64,000 bases of DNA from Gordionus sp. m RMFG-2023. Taxonomy: Eukaryota; Nematomorpha; Gordioida; Chordodea; Parachordodidae. The position numbers and the translations under genes were made by a program. Shown here in pieces: positions 25,101-40,100 of the stretch. The stretch's first letter is position 1; each line of letters opens with the position of its first letter. The stretch covers positions 14,758,846-14,822,845 of the forward strand of contig NC_088779.1 in NCBI RefSeq assembly GCF_954871325.1. Direction: 5' to 3'. The notes beneath the pieces are model-generated. The model was not told the origin of the DNA. It saw only the letters and a program-made list of their open reading frames with translations, and searched no databases.

Positions 25101-28100
25101 TGATTTACGAGAAAAGTTGAATAGTAAAGATAAATAAAGTTAGGAGTAAGATAATGTTTATGACTGAATGTGACTTGTTAATTATCTTTAAATCCTTTTA
25201 TTATTTCAAAGAAATCGTAAAATAACCCTGAACAATAATAAAATCGAATAGGTATTCTATTTTTAAAACTAATAAATATTGGCCCAACCTCCTGCATAGG
25301 ATCTCTTGAGATCTGACGCTTTTATTTTCCTGAGCACCCATAAGATTTTGTCTATACCGTGAATACATGAGTTTAGACCTATTCAAGAACATATCAAAGA
25401 ATAATTCGAATCGAATAGCTAGAAAAGAATAAAAATAATAAATTATTTGTTTTGTTAGAATACGAATAAACAATTATCGAGTTCAAGAATTTGTTTAAAA
25501 TAATAATAAGATTGAATAAAATAAAAATGTTAAGGCTGTGTCCTAGGTGGGTTAATAGTATAGGCTAAAAAGTATTTGATCGAAGAAACCCTATTTTGGT
25601 ATATTTTAAATATTTGGTGGCATTGCTATTTTTCATATTTTATTCTCGTTTTTTGTTTTTTTTCTCTATTTAGTTTTTCCTTTTTTGTTTTTAAAATTTT
25701 TTCTTTTGCTTTTTTGGCTAGCCAGCTATTAAGTATTAAGCCAACCTAGGACACGGCCTAACTAATTTTTATTATTTTTTTTAATGAAATAGTTGAGTTT
25801 TGCTTTTGATATTTAAACCAAACTTGAATCCAACCGTTAAACTTGTATTAACCGATTGATTTACTGTACCCAAATCTGAATTTTCAAAATTTTTGTCAAC
25901 CTGAACCAAAAAATCTATAAATCGGTCTGAATCTTTTGATATTTCAACTGTTTTAAGATTATTATTATTAACCCATTTAGATTGATCAGTATCAGTTACC
26001 ATTTTAGACATTTTTATATTGATAGCAACGGTGGTAGCTACCCTAGCGTATATAAGTTTTTCAATCATGAAAAAAAATTTTCTTTTTATTAATATAATTT
26101 GATAGAAGACCTTAAAAATATTTACGGCTTCTATTATATTTGTTTTGGCATTAAATAAACATAAATTTCTTTATTTATAAGTTTTAAAGAGAAAATTATA
26201 AAAAATGTGCTTCTTTGCATAATTATATTAAGTTAGTATGTAAAAGGAACCGATCTTGATTTTTATGAACCGAAACTGAAAAACCGTAATTTATATCCTC
26301 ACCGATATTCGTTATGGTTCTGATTTCTGAATTCATGATTCTTTTATAACAATTTGAAACTTTGTTTATTAACCGCTTTTTAAAATTATATGCGGATATT
26401 AATATTTAAAACCCATAGTTAAAATTACCAATTATTCGAATAATACGTTTAATTAGTCATGTGAATATAAAAAATAAATGATTCTATTCGTTATGTTATT
26501 TGATATAAAATAGAAGATACCAACATCGCTAATTCTTTCCAATACCTAAGCACCCCACCAGCTTATGTTGAGTACATGTCATCAGAATAATATCTACATG
26601 AGCTTTTTGTATTTTTTATATATTATTTAAGAATTTTATTATAAATATGAAATAATACAATATGAAATACTTGTAAAAGACCTATATTAATATTTCTACA
26701 TTTTTTAGTTATATTAAAAATAATTATACACAAATTTAATTAGTATTAAAATCTCAATTTATCACCATATATTTAATGTTAATATTATAAATTAATATCT
26801 AAATTATCTTTTTAATAAACATTCTTAAGCTTGTTCATTATTTGAAATTTCACCAAATGTTGTTTTAAACGAGCTTTTCATTTTAATATAAATATGTGAA
26901 TGTGCGAATTGTGGCCAATCAATGCATGGTCAGACAATACTCACCTCTCTATTATTATTAAACGCCTTTACGTGTATTAAATAAAGCTTTTAAAGTCTAA
27001 TTTTTGTGTGAATAATGCTAAATGCCTAAGGATAATATCTAAATTAGTTGCCTAAGTATAATATCTAAATTAGTAATTTTTTCATCAAACAAAAAAATGT
27101 GTAACGATTTTTCCAGAAAGAGGTACTAAACACAGTTCATTTAAAATATTTTTTTATTGAATTGCTCTATTCAATAAATGAACTTATGATAGGTACATAT
27201 CATAAAATACACATTTTGACCAATTTGTGAGAAATTGGTCCAATAGATAAAAAGTTAAAGGGTGGTGGCCAGTCTTCACACATGGCCATTTATGGCTTTC
27301 TCCTACTTGTGGAATAATTAGGTAAAATCGGATTATTCATATATAAAAATCACCCCCAGTAAATGATTTTAATATGAAAGATTTCGAACCCATACGACTA
27401 AAATTAGATACGATTATAAAAAATTTAAAAACTATATGTAAATATTTTATAGATCAAATAATATAAAAGAGCAACATCTATCAAGTTTATTATCAGCACA
27501 AGAAAATGCAACTGAAAAGTTTAAATTATACGAAACTCAATATAAGTCATGTTTAGAAAAGATACCTCAAAGTAAATTTATATTAAATAAAATGATTAAT
27601 GGTATGATTTTATAGATTGGATTATATGCTCAATCGTAATATACCAATATGGTGGCATATCTTTCCTGCTTATAACAAGAAATGAAAGTAAAGAGCAAAA
27701 ATGTATAAATAGTTGGATACCTGTAAATCACGAAAATTTAGTAATAATATTAAAATATTAAATTACTTTTCCATTTTGATAACGATTTTTTTTTAAAATT
27801 TAAGTTAATAATATACCCTTTTTCTTTAATTAAACTCATATCTGGATGCTTTATGAGGTCGATCTGATTCGTTGAAAATAATTCCCCTGAAAAAAAATCA
27901 TCAGGAAAATAGTTTATCAGAAAAATCTTCTACTCCATTCAGGACTCTAAATTTGCTTCACTTTCATTTGGATTATCAAATTAATTGTCATACATTTTTT
28001 TAATACTATTAAAATTAGGGGAGTCAGGGGCGGGGTTAGTTGAACTGTGGTTGTGTCAAACCATTTGTCTCTATTTTTAAATGAAAAAGATATTAAAATT

Positions 28101-31100
28101 TTTGTTCTAGTCTCGATTTTATTGGCGTCCATCTATTCTATACATAATAATTTTGAAAAAATTGACTATTAAAGATATTATATGATTTTTATAATATTTA
28201 GAAAATTTTCCCCAAGACAAGATTATATTAAATTTTAGAAAAAATAATATAAAATTTAACCTAACAAAGTTTGAACCCTCTTTTAAGTTTTTGAACATGT
28301 ATGGTGTCTAGATATTACTTATCATGTTTAGTAAAGCTATTATGAGTGAGGCTTGCAAAACAATGGTACTTTGAACCAATGTATCATAAGATATTTTCTA
28401 AATTTATATTTTCTCGTTGGTTATTTCATAGATTACTTATATCAAATTTTATGAGATTTTAAAAATTCTAAGAACCAAATATCATGTTATAAAGTGTTCA
28501 AAGTTATCAGAAATATATTTTAATTTTTATATATTTTTTGGCTAAACTTTACTGTATATTTATAATTTAAACAATAAAATATTAAAATTATTCTTAAAAT
28601 ATAAATTTTAAAAAATTAAAATAATATTTTTGTCCATTTTAAGGCAGGAAATATAAAATTGTGCAACCTACAAAAAAACGAATCAAATCTAATAATACTA
28701 TTATTCGTATTCGATTATTTTTGAATTTTAGAATCGAATAATTAAGCTATTCGTATTCTTATTAATTGAATAATTCATATTCGTACATTCATTTCGTCGA
28801 ATATTCGATTTGATTCGAATTTTTTTTTAATATTTATAAAATAGATTATATATATTTTGCAAAAAAATTATAAGCAGATGTGAATGTTTTAAAATGACAC
28901 CCTTAAGGATTCTCGTGAAACTATGCTAATTGTCATTAGCCTATCAAAATTTACAGAAAATTATGAGCGAAATAAAACCTAATTATTTCATAACCTTATC
29001 TGAACAAATATATTTTTATTGTTTTTAGCTTTCACCTTTTTCTGGTGGTAAGCTCCTTCAATATCTCTCTTCACTTTATGTTATTCATGCTACTCTTTTT
29101 ATCTAATTTATATTTCTGATATCCCACCGGAGTATTCTTATCGATTCCATTGTAAACTTGATCTCCCACTGGAGTATCAAAATCGATGGATCCCCACTTG
29201 AGTATCGCTATCGAGGCTATTGTATTTTGATCTCACACCGGAGTATCACTATCAAGTCCATTGTAGATTGTCGCCCACGAGGTCACCATTATCTTAGAGC
29301 TGACCAAGAGATCGCTATAATCCTTGAATGGCCCACGAGATCACTATTATCTTAGAGCTGGCCATTTTCATTTGGTATATTGGACAAGTATCTTAGCACC
29401 CGGCTGTCCAAGCCTGTCGGTGACCGGGGTGGCATTCTAAGCTCAGAAATTCATCTTATCATATGTCTTTACACATCAGTCATCGAAGAAAAACCTGGAA
29501 ATTTTTACAGTTCCTTATCAGGATTGAACCTGCTACCTTCGGCTTCCAAGCATACATCATAAACCCACTAGGCCACCCAGGCGATATTTGAACAAATATA
29601 TACACAATTAAATGATTTACATGAAGAAAAAAAAAGAAAAAAAAATTCACTAGGATTAATAATTACTTTAAATTTTACTTACTTAGGAATACTAACGAAA
29701 ATATAAAATATTTCCTAAAAATTACGAATATAAAGGAATATTTACAAATAATTTCAAATATGAATTTCGAATAATAAAAATTTACTATCGACCATAATTC
29801 GCCAATATAAGTCCAAACCTTTCTCTCATTGTCAAAGTAAATAAGCTTGAGAAATATACTCTTGGCCAAAAACTTGAGTCGATCGTTTTTAAAAATTGAC
29901 TAAATCAAGCCAATTAACAGCGCCGTATTTTAAAAAAACCGATTAGAACCGATATTTTTATAATTATATAATTTTTTCTATTTTATATATAATTTCATAA
30001 TGAAAAATTAATGAAAAAAACTAAAATACAAATTATTTGTTGTATTTAATTAAAAAAAATATAGTCAAAAATTGTTCATTATTTTTTGTTATATTTCTGC
30101 AACAAGAAAAAACACAACTAATTTTTTTATAAAATTTACATAGTGGTATTTGGAATCTCTCTTTATTTTCATTATATTTTGGCCAGTTTGCCATTAGATC
30201 CATTTATAATCTTTAATTGTTTTTGTTAGAGGAGAAGCAGAGTTATTAATAATTATCATCATCATACCTTTATTCATTCTAGCCACTAAAGTAACGCTGC
30301 CATGTCGCACCTTTTCGATAGAAGGTGCTCGAGGTGTTGTATGGGTAATATATTTTCGTTATCCCTCGTAGGCATTTATTTATTAAGGTTTGGGACGTGT
30401 TATATTGCTTTTGGTGTCCTAATTGAAATAATTATAAAATATATTTTAGTAGACATATGCCGATCAATGACACTTTTTTAAAATATATTATTTTAAACAT
30501 TCCTTTTTTTGGATTTTACAGGGTTTTAGATCTAAACTCTAAAATCGTTTTTCCCGTTTCAATAATTTTGCACGTGGGCCACTCCAATTCTGGTGTTTTA
30601 ACATTTTACCTCGTAAAGTATCATTTCAAAATGGCAAAGAATGAATCGTTTCAATTAAAGTGTCATTCCTAACTTGTAAAGTATCATTTTAAATTTATTT
30701 TGCATTATTTAAATGATACTTTTACGAGGTAAAATATTTGTTAATCGTAAGAATATCCCTTAAATCATTTTAGACTATAACAAGCGGAGTATGTTACAGC
30801 ACCTTTCCTACCAAATTTTGACAAAATTCTAAGGGATTAATGGGAACGTTATTAGTTTGATATAGAATCAAAAATAATCTTTTATTTAAAACTTGTGAGG
30901 AGCTGATAGAACTATATTCACTCATTTATTTTATTGATTATAATTTATCGATTCAGAGTTGTTAAAAGATAGTTTTCAAATGAATCTAATTTTATAAATA
31001 TTTTTATAAATGTATCTAGATATCGATACAATTTATACTTATTTAAGGTGTGCATAAGGCTTAATTTAAGATTCTATTGTTAAAATTCAAATTTCGAAGT

Positions 31101-34100
31101 GAGCTAAATAATTTATTTATATACAAATATATAATTAAAATAAAGATTGTTAGATTTTAATAATTCTTTTACAAAATCTAAATGATTATAAATATTTGTT
31201 AGATTTTAACAATAAAACATTCTTAAATTTTTTATGATAATGCACCCCCATTTATCTATAAAATCATTTTTATCCATACTAAACTCCTTCTACCGGGGCA
31301 CTTGACGGCAGAGTGGTTTCTTATATTTAATGAATAACAACTTTATATTGGTATAATCATTAAATATATTAAAACCTGACATTTAAAAAAAAACATTTAA
31401 AATTTGATGAATATCAAAACTAATCAATATTTAAATCGAATATTAAATTATTTGATCTTTTCAGAGATTGTAGAGAAATCAGAGACCTGCAGAGGTACCA
31501 TATGCACGACCCGCCTGGATTTTTTATAAATATATTGTTTATTTTTAATTTTTATAACTAATAATGGCTATTTAAAATTTTTTTTTAGGCCTGTCCAGAT
31601 ATTTAAAAAAATTTTTTGATTTAGTAAAATAATATTTATCTGTTTTGTTTTTGTAATACAAACTTTGACATATTAAATGAATTTAGTTGAAATATTAAAT
31701 TTAAAAAAAATAAAATAAAATTATATCTAAATGTATCTAAAAATAGATACAAATAATGTTTATTTTAATCAATAAATTGAATAGTTCTCAATTAAGCTTT
31801 ACAGGTAATATTAAAAATAGTTTATAAATGACAATATTTTTCCCCGTTAATTATTCATGACGATTTATAGAGACTTGAAAAATCAAGATTTTGGGCCGGA
31901 GCCCGTCCGCGACCGGGTAACATTTTTTAGATCTAGGTATGGCTCGGCCATCCTGAATTTTTGTAAAAACATGGAAAAATCTCAAACTTAAGATATTTAT
32001 TTTATTCTCTATTTTAATTTTATGCATTAAATTTAAATGTTCAGCAATAAATTTGATAATTTAATGATTAATATCTTTTTATACTAGTTACAAAATTTAA
32101 ATATAATAATATTTCTTACTTCAGATTTTTTTAAAACAACATTTCATATTTTTAAAAAATTTATTTATAATTGTGATATTCAATCAGGCCAAAATTAAGA
32201 AAATATAAAATTAATAGAGTTCCAGACCTGGCTTATATTTTATTTATATGCTATTAGCCCGCAGACTGAAGCCCGGCCGGTCATGTAGGTCTCTAATTTA
32301 TAATGTTTTAATGAATATTGTTTTGAAAACAAGGGAAAGATATTTCAAATGTTTAACGATATTATTCGCGGAAATAAAGAATCATCCGTTTACATCGATA
32401 AAATTGAATGGTGGAAGTACCGAAAGTCATTAGACAACAAAATGAAAGTACATTGTTTATTTATATAATATTTAAATTTAAATAGATCGAATTTTTTTTA
32501 CAATTGAAATTAAGTAATAATTTATTTCATGTCTATAAATATTTGCAAGCGCATACGCAGCGGTGGGGGGGGGTGGGGGATTGGCAGGGAAACAAATCCC
32601 CCAGCCAAAAAATTTAGATTCTGACTAAAATATTTTTCAAAAATATTACTGATCCCTCCCTCTTATCGCATATATATTAATTTACATTTATTTATCACAT
32701 TCACAGCAAAAATAAATACGATATTAATTTATTCTATGAATTAATATCGATTTCAAATTTTCCTTAACGTTAAATTTATCTACTATTTTTAAATTTCCAC
32801 TGCGAAACTGTAGTAAATTATTTAAAAAACGACATAATTTAATTGAGAATTCTGCGAATAGCTAAGAGCATTTTATTGGAACTTAAGAAAATTAGAGCAA
32901 ATGTAGATGACGAATTTCATAAATTATATGTCATCGCTGAGTCAATAGGAGAGCTCGATGAATTTAATATTTTTATACCTGGACTCGCAGCAAGGCAAGC
33001 CCTCGTTCCAATATATATAGGATAAAATATATAGACATTTTATTGTATAGGATGTTTAAATATCCTATGATGCTTACCAGCTGAATGCAAACTATGGTGC
33101 AAAAGGTTAAATATAGTAGATAATGTTCCAAAAAATGCTATAGATGCTTTGAATAATCAAGCATAATTTAGAGTATTGTAAAAATTATTAAATTTTGGCT
33201 TACCCATTAAAACTTCCATCAACGATAGAACATTTTCTTCTTTAACAAGAATAAAAACATCCATGAGAGCCAAAAGTAGTACCTGATTGGGTATTAGCCC
33301 TTTTTAATATACATAGGAAGCTGACACCAAGCACTGATTAAATCGTTGAAAAATAAGCTCAATCCCAAAGAAGATTGAATTTTACATAATAAATATATCT
33401 CGATTATATTTTTTGATACATAATAATTTTTTTTCATGAACACTTTGTAAGTTTATATACATGCAGGAATATTTTTGCGCGTTAATCAATATTTCCAACA
33501 TATTTTAAAAAAAAATATTTAAATTTTATCAAATTTTAAATGCTTAAAAAAATTATATTTTTTTTACAAAGATTATTACATTTAATATTTTATCATTAAT
33601 TTATACATGAATTTTATATTAATGTCCTAATAAATTTCTGAAACTTAAGATATTCTTGAATAACTCCTTAATTCTAATAAATAATTTAATTATCCCCCCC
33701 CCTCCCCATGATGAATTCCTAAGTACTCGCCTGACTATTAATATATGGTAAGCGTTTGAATCATAATTTTTAACACTAGTTAAAGTATTTATAATGATTC
33801 TTTAAAATATTTATATTATATATATTATTTATAATTAGGACTTGATTGATTGCCTTGAAAACATTATTGGGATTTCGAGATATATGTTTTATGGTCTTAT
33901 AAATGATAGCAAAATAGATGAGACTTTGAATGATATGTGCATGCTTATAACAGAATTAGGATTTAAGTCTAAAATTAATTTCAAAGCATCAATACTTAAG
34001 GTATTCAATTATATTATTTAAAAAAAAACTTCAATAGTAATTAAATTTAAGATGAGTCTAATTTATTGTAAATATTTTTTCAAATTAATTTATAAACCAT

Positions 34101-37100
34101 CCAAACTTATAAACTCATAATTTGCAGTGTTTTAAGGGGGGGGGGGGTGGGGGGTGGCGTTTGTATTATCTATATATCCAAGAATTTGGCATTACTTTAA
34201 CTTATAAATAGGATTTTATTATTAAAATAATGTTATATTTTGCACCAAAACAAAATCCTAGATACATCACTGATAATTTATGACATCTAAATTTTTGACA
34301 TCTTTTGATTCTTAATTATATTCTACAATCAGTCAAGTAATCACCTTTAAGCTAATTTTATTTTCACAAACTAGCGAATAAGTTTATTTTTTATTTTGCA
34401 TATATTAATAATAAATGAATTGATGTTAACTCTTCTAATTTTTAAATGTAACTATTTGCATAGCTTATTTTAATAGATTATTTCAATTGCGGGACAAACA
34501 TATCCAATATGATTGAACAGATAAAATCATGCGCCATTATAAATCCTCAGCGTTTATCAAAATCATTTCTTTTGGAACTTTCTAATTTACTTTCCTCAAT
34601 CACAAACAATGAAAAAGATTTGCCGAACCTTTTACAGAATTATATATATGATCCTGTTATCTTAATATTGGAACCGGTATATTAAAAAAATATTTTATAA
34701 TATAGAAATTATCATAATATATGTGAGTTTTTTTATTTTATCTAATAAATTTAATAATTAAGATTTTATTGAATGCATTTTAAACCTCTACGATTTTTAT
34801 GATAAAAAAATACTAAAAAAATTGTGAATCAAATCAATATAATTGTGTTATTAGTACAAATGTAATTAATTTAAATTATATACAGAGTTTAACTTGTTTA
34901 CCATGGGAAAGTATCAAATTTCTTACCAAACAACAAATATATCGGCAACCCTGTAATTCAAACTTGATAGTTTCATTATTAAAAGCTAATATGACACTGA
35001 ATTGTTTGAATTTTAATAATTCATTTTATATGGTGAATCTTACCGGCGACCTTAAAGCTACTCAGGAAATGTTTGAACCTTGGTTTAAGTAATTATTTTT
35101 TTTATAGCAAAATGGAAGATAGAATTTTAAAAAAAATCTCGACTATATAAGAAATAAAAGTTAACATAATAAATAGAAGATGACAACTTATTCGGCCTAA
35201 AATGAATTGTTATTCTATTAAAATTTTTCGTATGCGATTATTCCATTTAAAAATTTGAATCGAACCTGAATAATGAAAAAAAAATGCTTCGAATAATAGC
35301 CTTTTTATTAATCACTTGAATTATTCGTATATATTTGATTCATGAGTATCTAACACAGATTGTCGATAAGGAATCTATATAATTTAATAAACCTAACCCG
35401 ATTTTTTTAAAAAAAATTAAAGATATATAATAATTGTTTTAAAAAAGAAGATTTATTTTATGTGATTTCTATTTATCTCTTAAAATGACGATGAAATAAA
35501 GAAATACAACACATTCCAATAAACTCATTTCTTCCATAAAATCAAGGGAGAAAAATAAAATGACGAATTCTGTGTATCTATATTATATCAAATTAATAAA
35601 TATCATAGCTAGAAATTATCTTATACAAACTAGGCACTTAATTAATTAAAGCACTTGATAATGAATGAATAATGATAGAAATTCACTTCCTTACATTAAT
35701 TCAAGTCGAAATTTTCGTGACCCCGAGAGCGTTTGCATCATTTTTGCAAATGAAAGAAAATAGCAAAACTCAAAATTTGTCAACGAACCATTGGTACCAT
35801 TATAAATTCTTTTAACACCATCAAATTATTTAATAAAAACATCTATATTCTTGCATATGGAAGAAAATTAAAAAAATTTGAAATCCATCTATTACAAACA
35901 TTAGCCACTATCCTCAACACAGGTTTCGATCGAAAGATTTTTAGGGTTGAAATATATTCTATTACCATAGAGAACAAGATTGAACAGAGATATATTAGAT
36001 CATATTTTAATTATACTTTGTGATAATAATTTTATAATACGAAAACTATCAATTTACCTCTATATAAGGTAAAACAAAAACGAATCTAATGCAACACCTA
36101 ACCTGAACCTTTATAAAATTTAAAACCACAACCGTAATCCATTTTTTCCACTTTTGAAAATATTTAAAAAATCAAATTTTCGAAATGTCATACGAGTAAA
36201 TTTTCAAAATATTATTAATATTTTTTGGACTGAAAAAACAAGACCGATTGCAAATAACAGAGCAAAGAAGGTTTTTTAAAATTGATCCGATTCTTAACTT
36301 TCATATCGTTGACCTTCGCGGCAAATATTCATTCCGAAAAAAAATTATTTTAAAAATTGTTTTTTCAAAACTTAGGCTCCACATGAATATTTAAAATTAG
36401 AATGCTAATGTCTTAATTAAATACGCCGATTGTTTTAAATATTAAATCAAATTTTAACAGGCGCTATTATTGACGCTGCGCACTAGCATTCTATATACAC
36501 AAAATTCCCCTATGAAAATGGGTAGCATGTGGATAATACCATTAATTTTATACCATAACGAGATATGAACATGGATATATGAATGTAACATTTTAGTATT
36601 TTAAGTAGACTGAATATGTCCATATAACATAATGTTACGGCCAACAAATGTAGTGGTTGAGAGAATTTAGAGCATAAAATAAATAGTATAAATAAACTAC
36701 TAATACTTTATTAATTAATATAAAGACTAATTTTGTAATCATAATTAAAATAATATAAAAAAATTAAAATTAAAAGATTAAAAAATTAAGTTCGTAAAAT
36801 CATTATCATTTAACAAGAAAAATATCCTCGATTATTTATACTTTTCTGTAATATTCATTTACATAATGTTTAAAAAACAAACTGAAATAATCTTGAACTT
36901 TATTTAATCTGAATAATAACTCTTTTTTCTTCATTTTTCTTTAACTCATTTGAATATTACAACACCCTTCCACTTAGATTAGACCCCACATTTTGCGAAA
37001 GACTAATAGTCGTGCATGTATTCGATTACTTCTTCTCACCGGTAGATTCTGTTTCTTGTCTTCGTCTGGTATTGATTGCATGCTTTTAATCGATTCACGA

Positions 37101-40100
37101 TTGTTAGTCAATGATTATCGATACCCCATCTTAAATTCTCCTGTTGTAACTAATGATAAGTGCTTTATCTCGGTCAACGATATTCTATGCTTGATCTGCG
37201 ATTAACGATTGTTTTCACGGATTCTTGTTTCTAAGATCATCGATTTTTTATCCTCTACTAAAGTTTTGATAAGCAATTGGCGATAGTTTATCAACGATTA
37301 ACGATTGCATCCTGGTCTTGATCACTTGTTCTACCTAGTCGCTTGTCCAGACATCCGCGTTGCCTTAAGATCTCTTATCCGATAATGATTTCTTGTATCT
37401 TTTGATCCAAAATAAAAATCCGATCTCTAATTGAGCTCGATTGCGGCATATATTTTCTAATGACGAAAGCCGTTTCTCTTTATGAAGATTTTGGTTAATC
37501 AACAACCTGATATGTTGCTAAATATTATCAACTTAAATAACAGTTAAACGTATATCTTTAATAAAAATTTATAACGAATCACTTTTAGCTACATCTATCA
37601 CTTGTACGTATAACGATCTCTTGTGACGAATTCTTTTTAGCTAAATGACTAATTCTATTCTTTTCCGTAATACGACCATTATTGATACCATTGCTTTATT
37701 GCTCTCATTCTTTGTCTTAGTGTCGATAATCATTTCATACATATCCCTCCTCTTTATTTAGAATTTCTTTTCAGAGTTAATTAGACTGAATTGTTGTAAT
37801 TGCCCTGTCGCCTCCTCTCTCCAACACCAATGTAACATTTTAGTATTTTAAGTAGACTGAATATGTCCATAGAATATAATGTTTCGGCCAACAATTATAG
37901 TGGTTGAGAGAATTTAGAGAATAAAATAAATAGTATAAATAAATTAACTACTAATACTTTATTAATTAATATAAATACTAATTACATAATCATAAATAAA
38001 ATAAGAAATTAAAATAATATAATATAAAAAAAATTAAAATTAAAAATTAAAGATTAAAAAAATTAAAAAAATTAAAAAGTAAATTTAAGTTAAAAATAAT
38101 AATTTAATCATCATCTTTCGCATCATAATTTTTCCATTATATATCCTTTTTCTTTAATCAACATTTGCATAGTCTCCATTTGTATCGAAATTTAATTATT
38201 TTTTCTTGAGTAGATTTGAATATCTTTCGGCTTCGTAATTTTGTTTAAAAGTAATTTGCCTGTCTGGCGTTTTTCTTAATCTAGTAAATTTGCATGTTAC
38301 CACAATTACAATAATGAATACCCAAATATATGGTTTAATTAATTTAAGAGTTTCCATTTTTCCCATAAAGGAGAGGACAAGTGCTAAACAAGTGTATTTA
38401 TGCTCCAATATTAAAAAACAGGGTATTCATCTCTCAAATTTGCACCGGTATATCTAATAAATTTTATATGATAAAAGTAAAAAATTTAAATATTTTTTTT
38501 GCATTTATTTTGTCTTCTGCTATTTATTAAGGAAACTTTTTTATCTTTACATATAGCCGAAGATTAAAAAAATATATTATTTATTATTGTTGGGGTCTAG
38601 TAATTAGTCAACTATAAATAATAATCATTTTTTGATTAATGATAGTATGTAAACTACATTCATTAAGGCCGCGTTCAAATCTGATTTAATTTTTATAAGC
38701 AATAATGAAGTCCAGCAAGTCGGTCCGAAGACCTGCTCGGGCCTAAAAATTTATAATAAACGGGCCGAGGTTTTAAAATTATAAAAATTAACATAAGAAA
38801 ATGGTGTTTTATTTTTGTTTCAGAATAAAATGATATAATTTATCTATACAAAGCAATTAGTGATTATTTTTAACTTTATAAAAGTGTTTTTAATTTATGT
38901 TCTTATTATAAACTTTTTGTCCGGACCGGGCTTTGGCTTAGATAAAATTTTAGGCCGGGCTTAAAAATTGATTAAATTTTAAATTTAAAACGCGATTTAA
39001 ATCAAAAATAAATATTTCAATTAGAAAAGTATAGATTGATATTGAAAAATACCTAACTAGTCGATATCTGTAAATCGGACAAAAAATCATTCAAGATTAA
39101 AATATTATTATGAATGTCCTCAAATAAAACTGTTAACCCAAATTTAAAATTTTATATTTTTGACAAATAAAATAGTGGTTTTATTATTTTAAATTTTGTT
39201 ACTGTTATTTCCCAATTTAAAATGCTAATGTAATTTTCGTTCATTTGTTAATATCTTAAAATTTAAAATAGTCTTGATTATTAATTTTGTAAAATCAGCA
39301 TTTTTAGAACTCTCTTTAACTTTCCCTTTTCTATTAGAAGTTAGTTTTTTTATTATATTATGATAAATATGTTTTAATTTACCTTTTTCTGAGAATAAAT
39401 CAATAGTTTATAAAAAAAATATTACACAAATCAAATAAGCAATCTAATCATTTTAAAAATGTTTGGTTAAAAAGATTTAATTACATCAAAAGCCATTCAA
39501 GGGCGTCATGGACACTCAAGACGTTTTTATCAATGTCGGGTTGTAAGATTAAGTCTGGCCTCAAGACCCAATGTCCTAATATTAAATATAGAAATATCCT
39601 CAATAATCATTTTGTATCACCGGAATTCAATCAGAATCACATATCATTTTTAATATAACATATTTGACTTTTAAATTTCCCTTTCCCTAATTAACAATTT
39701 CTAGTGATTGTGATTTGTATTATGACTAGTTAAAACTCTGTTACTTATATACATTATATTCTATCAAATAAAATATATATTATATTCTTAATCTGTTATA
39801 ACAGTTATGAAATATTTTAATTTGATAATTTAGTTTTATCTTAGAACTATTCAATTAAATAGCCTCAGATTTATACATTTATATTAAAATGTATATAGAA
39901 TGGATTCAAATTTAAAAATAATTCTGAAAAGATTAGAACTCAAGAATTTGAGACCAAAGAACGTACAAATGGAAAATCTAAAGTATGGAAGATATTCCTG
40001 AAAAACAATATTTTTTAATCGAGCTTGGTCAGGCTAATCAAAAAATTTGTGCTTGTGTCGGGCTCGGATCAAAAATTTTTAAATTAGGGGTCGGTTTGGG

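Noticed and set aside
27602-27615. A 14-nt intron (GTATGATTTTATAG) in separase, which also restores the frame
   Set aside because: A donor at 27572 (GTAAAT) gives a normal 44-nt intron with the correct phase and a better family match (KIPQNWIICS).
29510-29588. A functional tRNA gene on the minus strand
   Set aside because: The A and B boxes are present but it heads a 575-bp element with a LINE tail and target duplication, so it is a SINE head.
32843-33025. A 60-codon open stretch taken first as a separase exon
   Set aside because: Its peptide and the following fragments match a hAT transposase, it lies between G-run termini, and exons 9 and 10 of separase join in phase without it.
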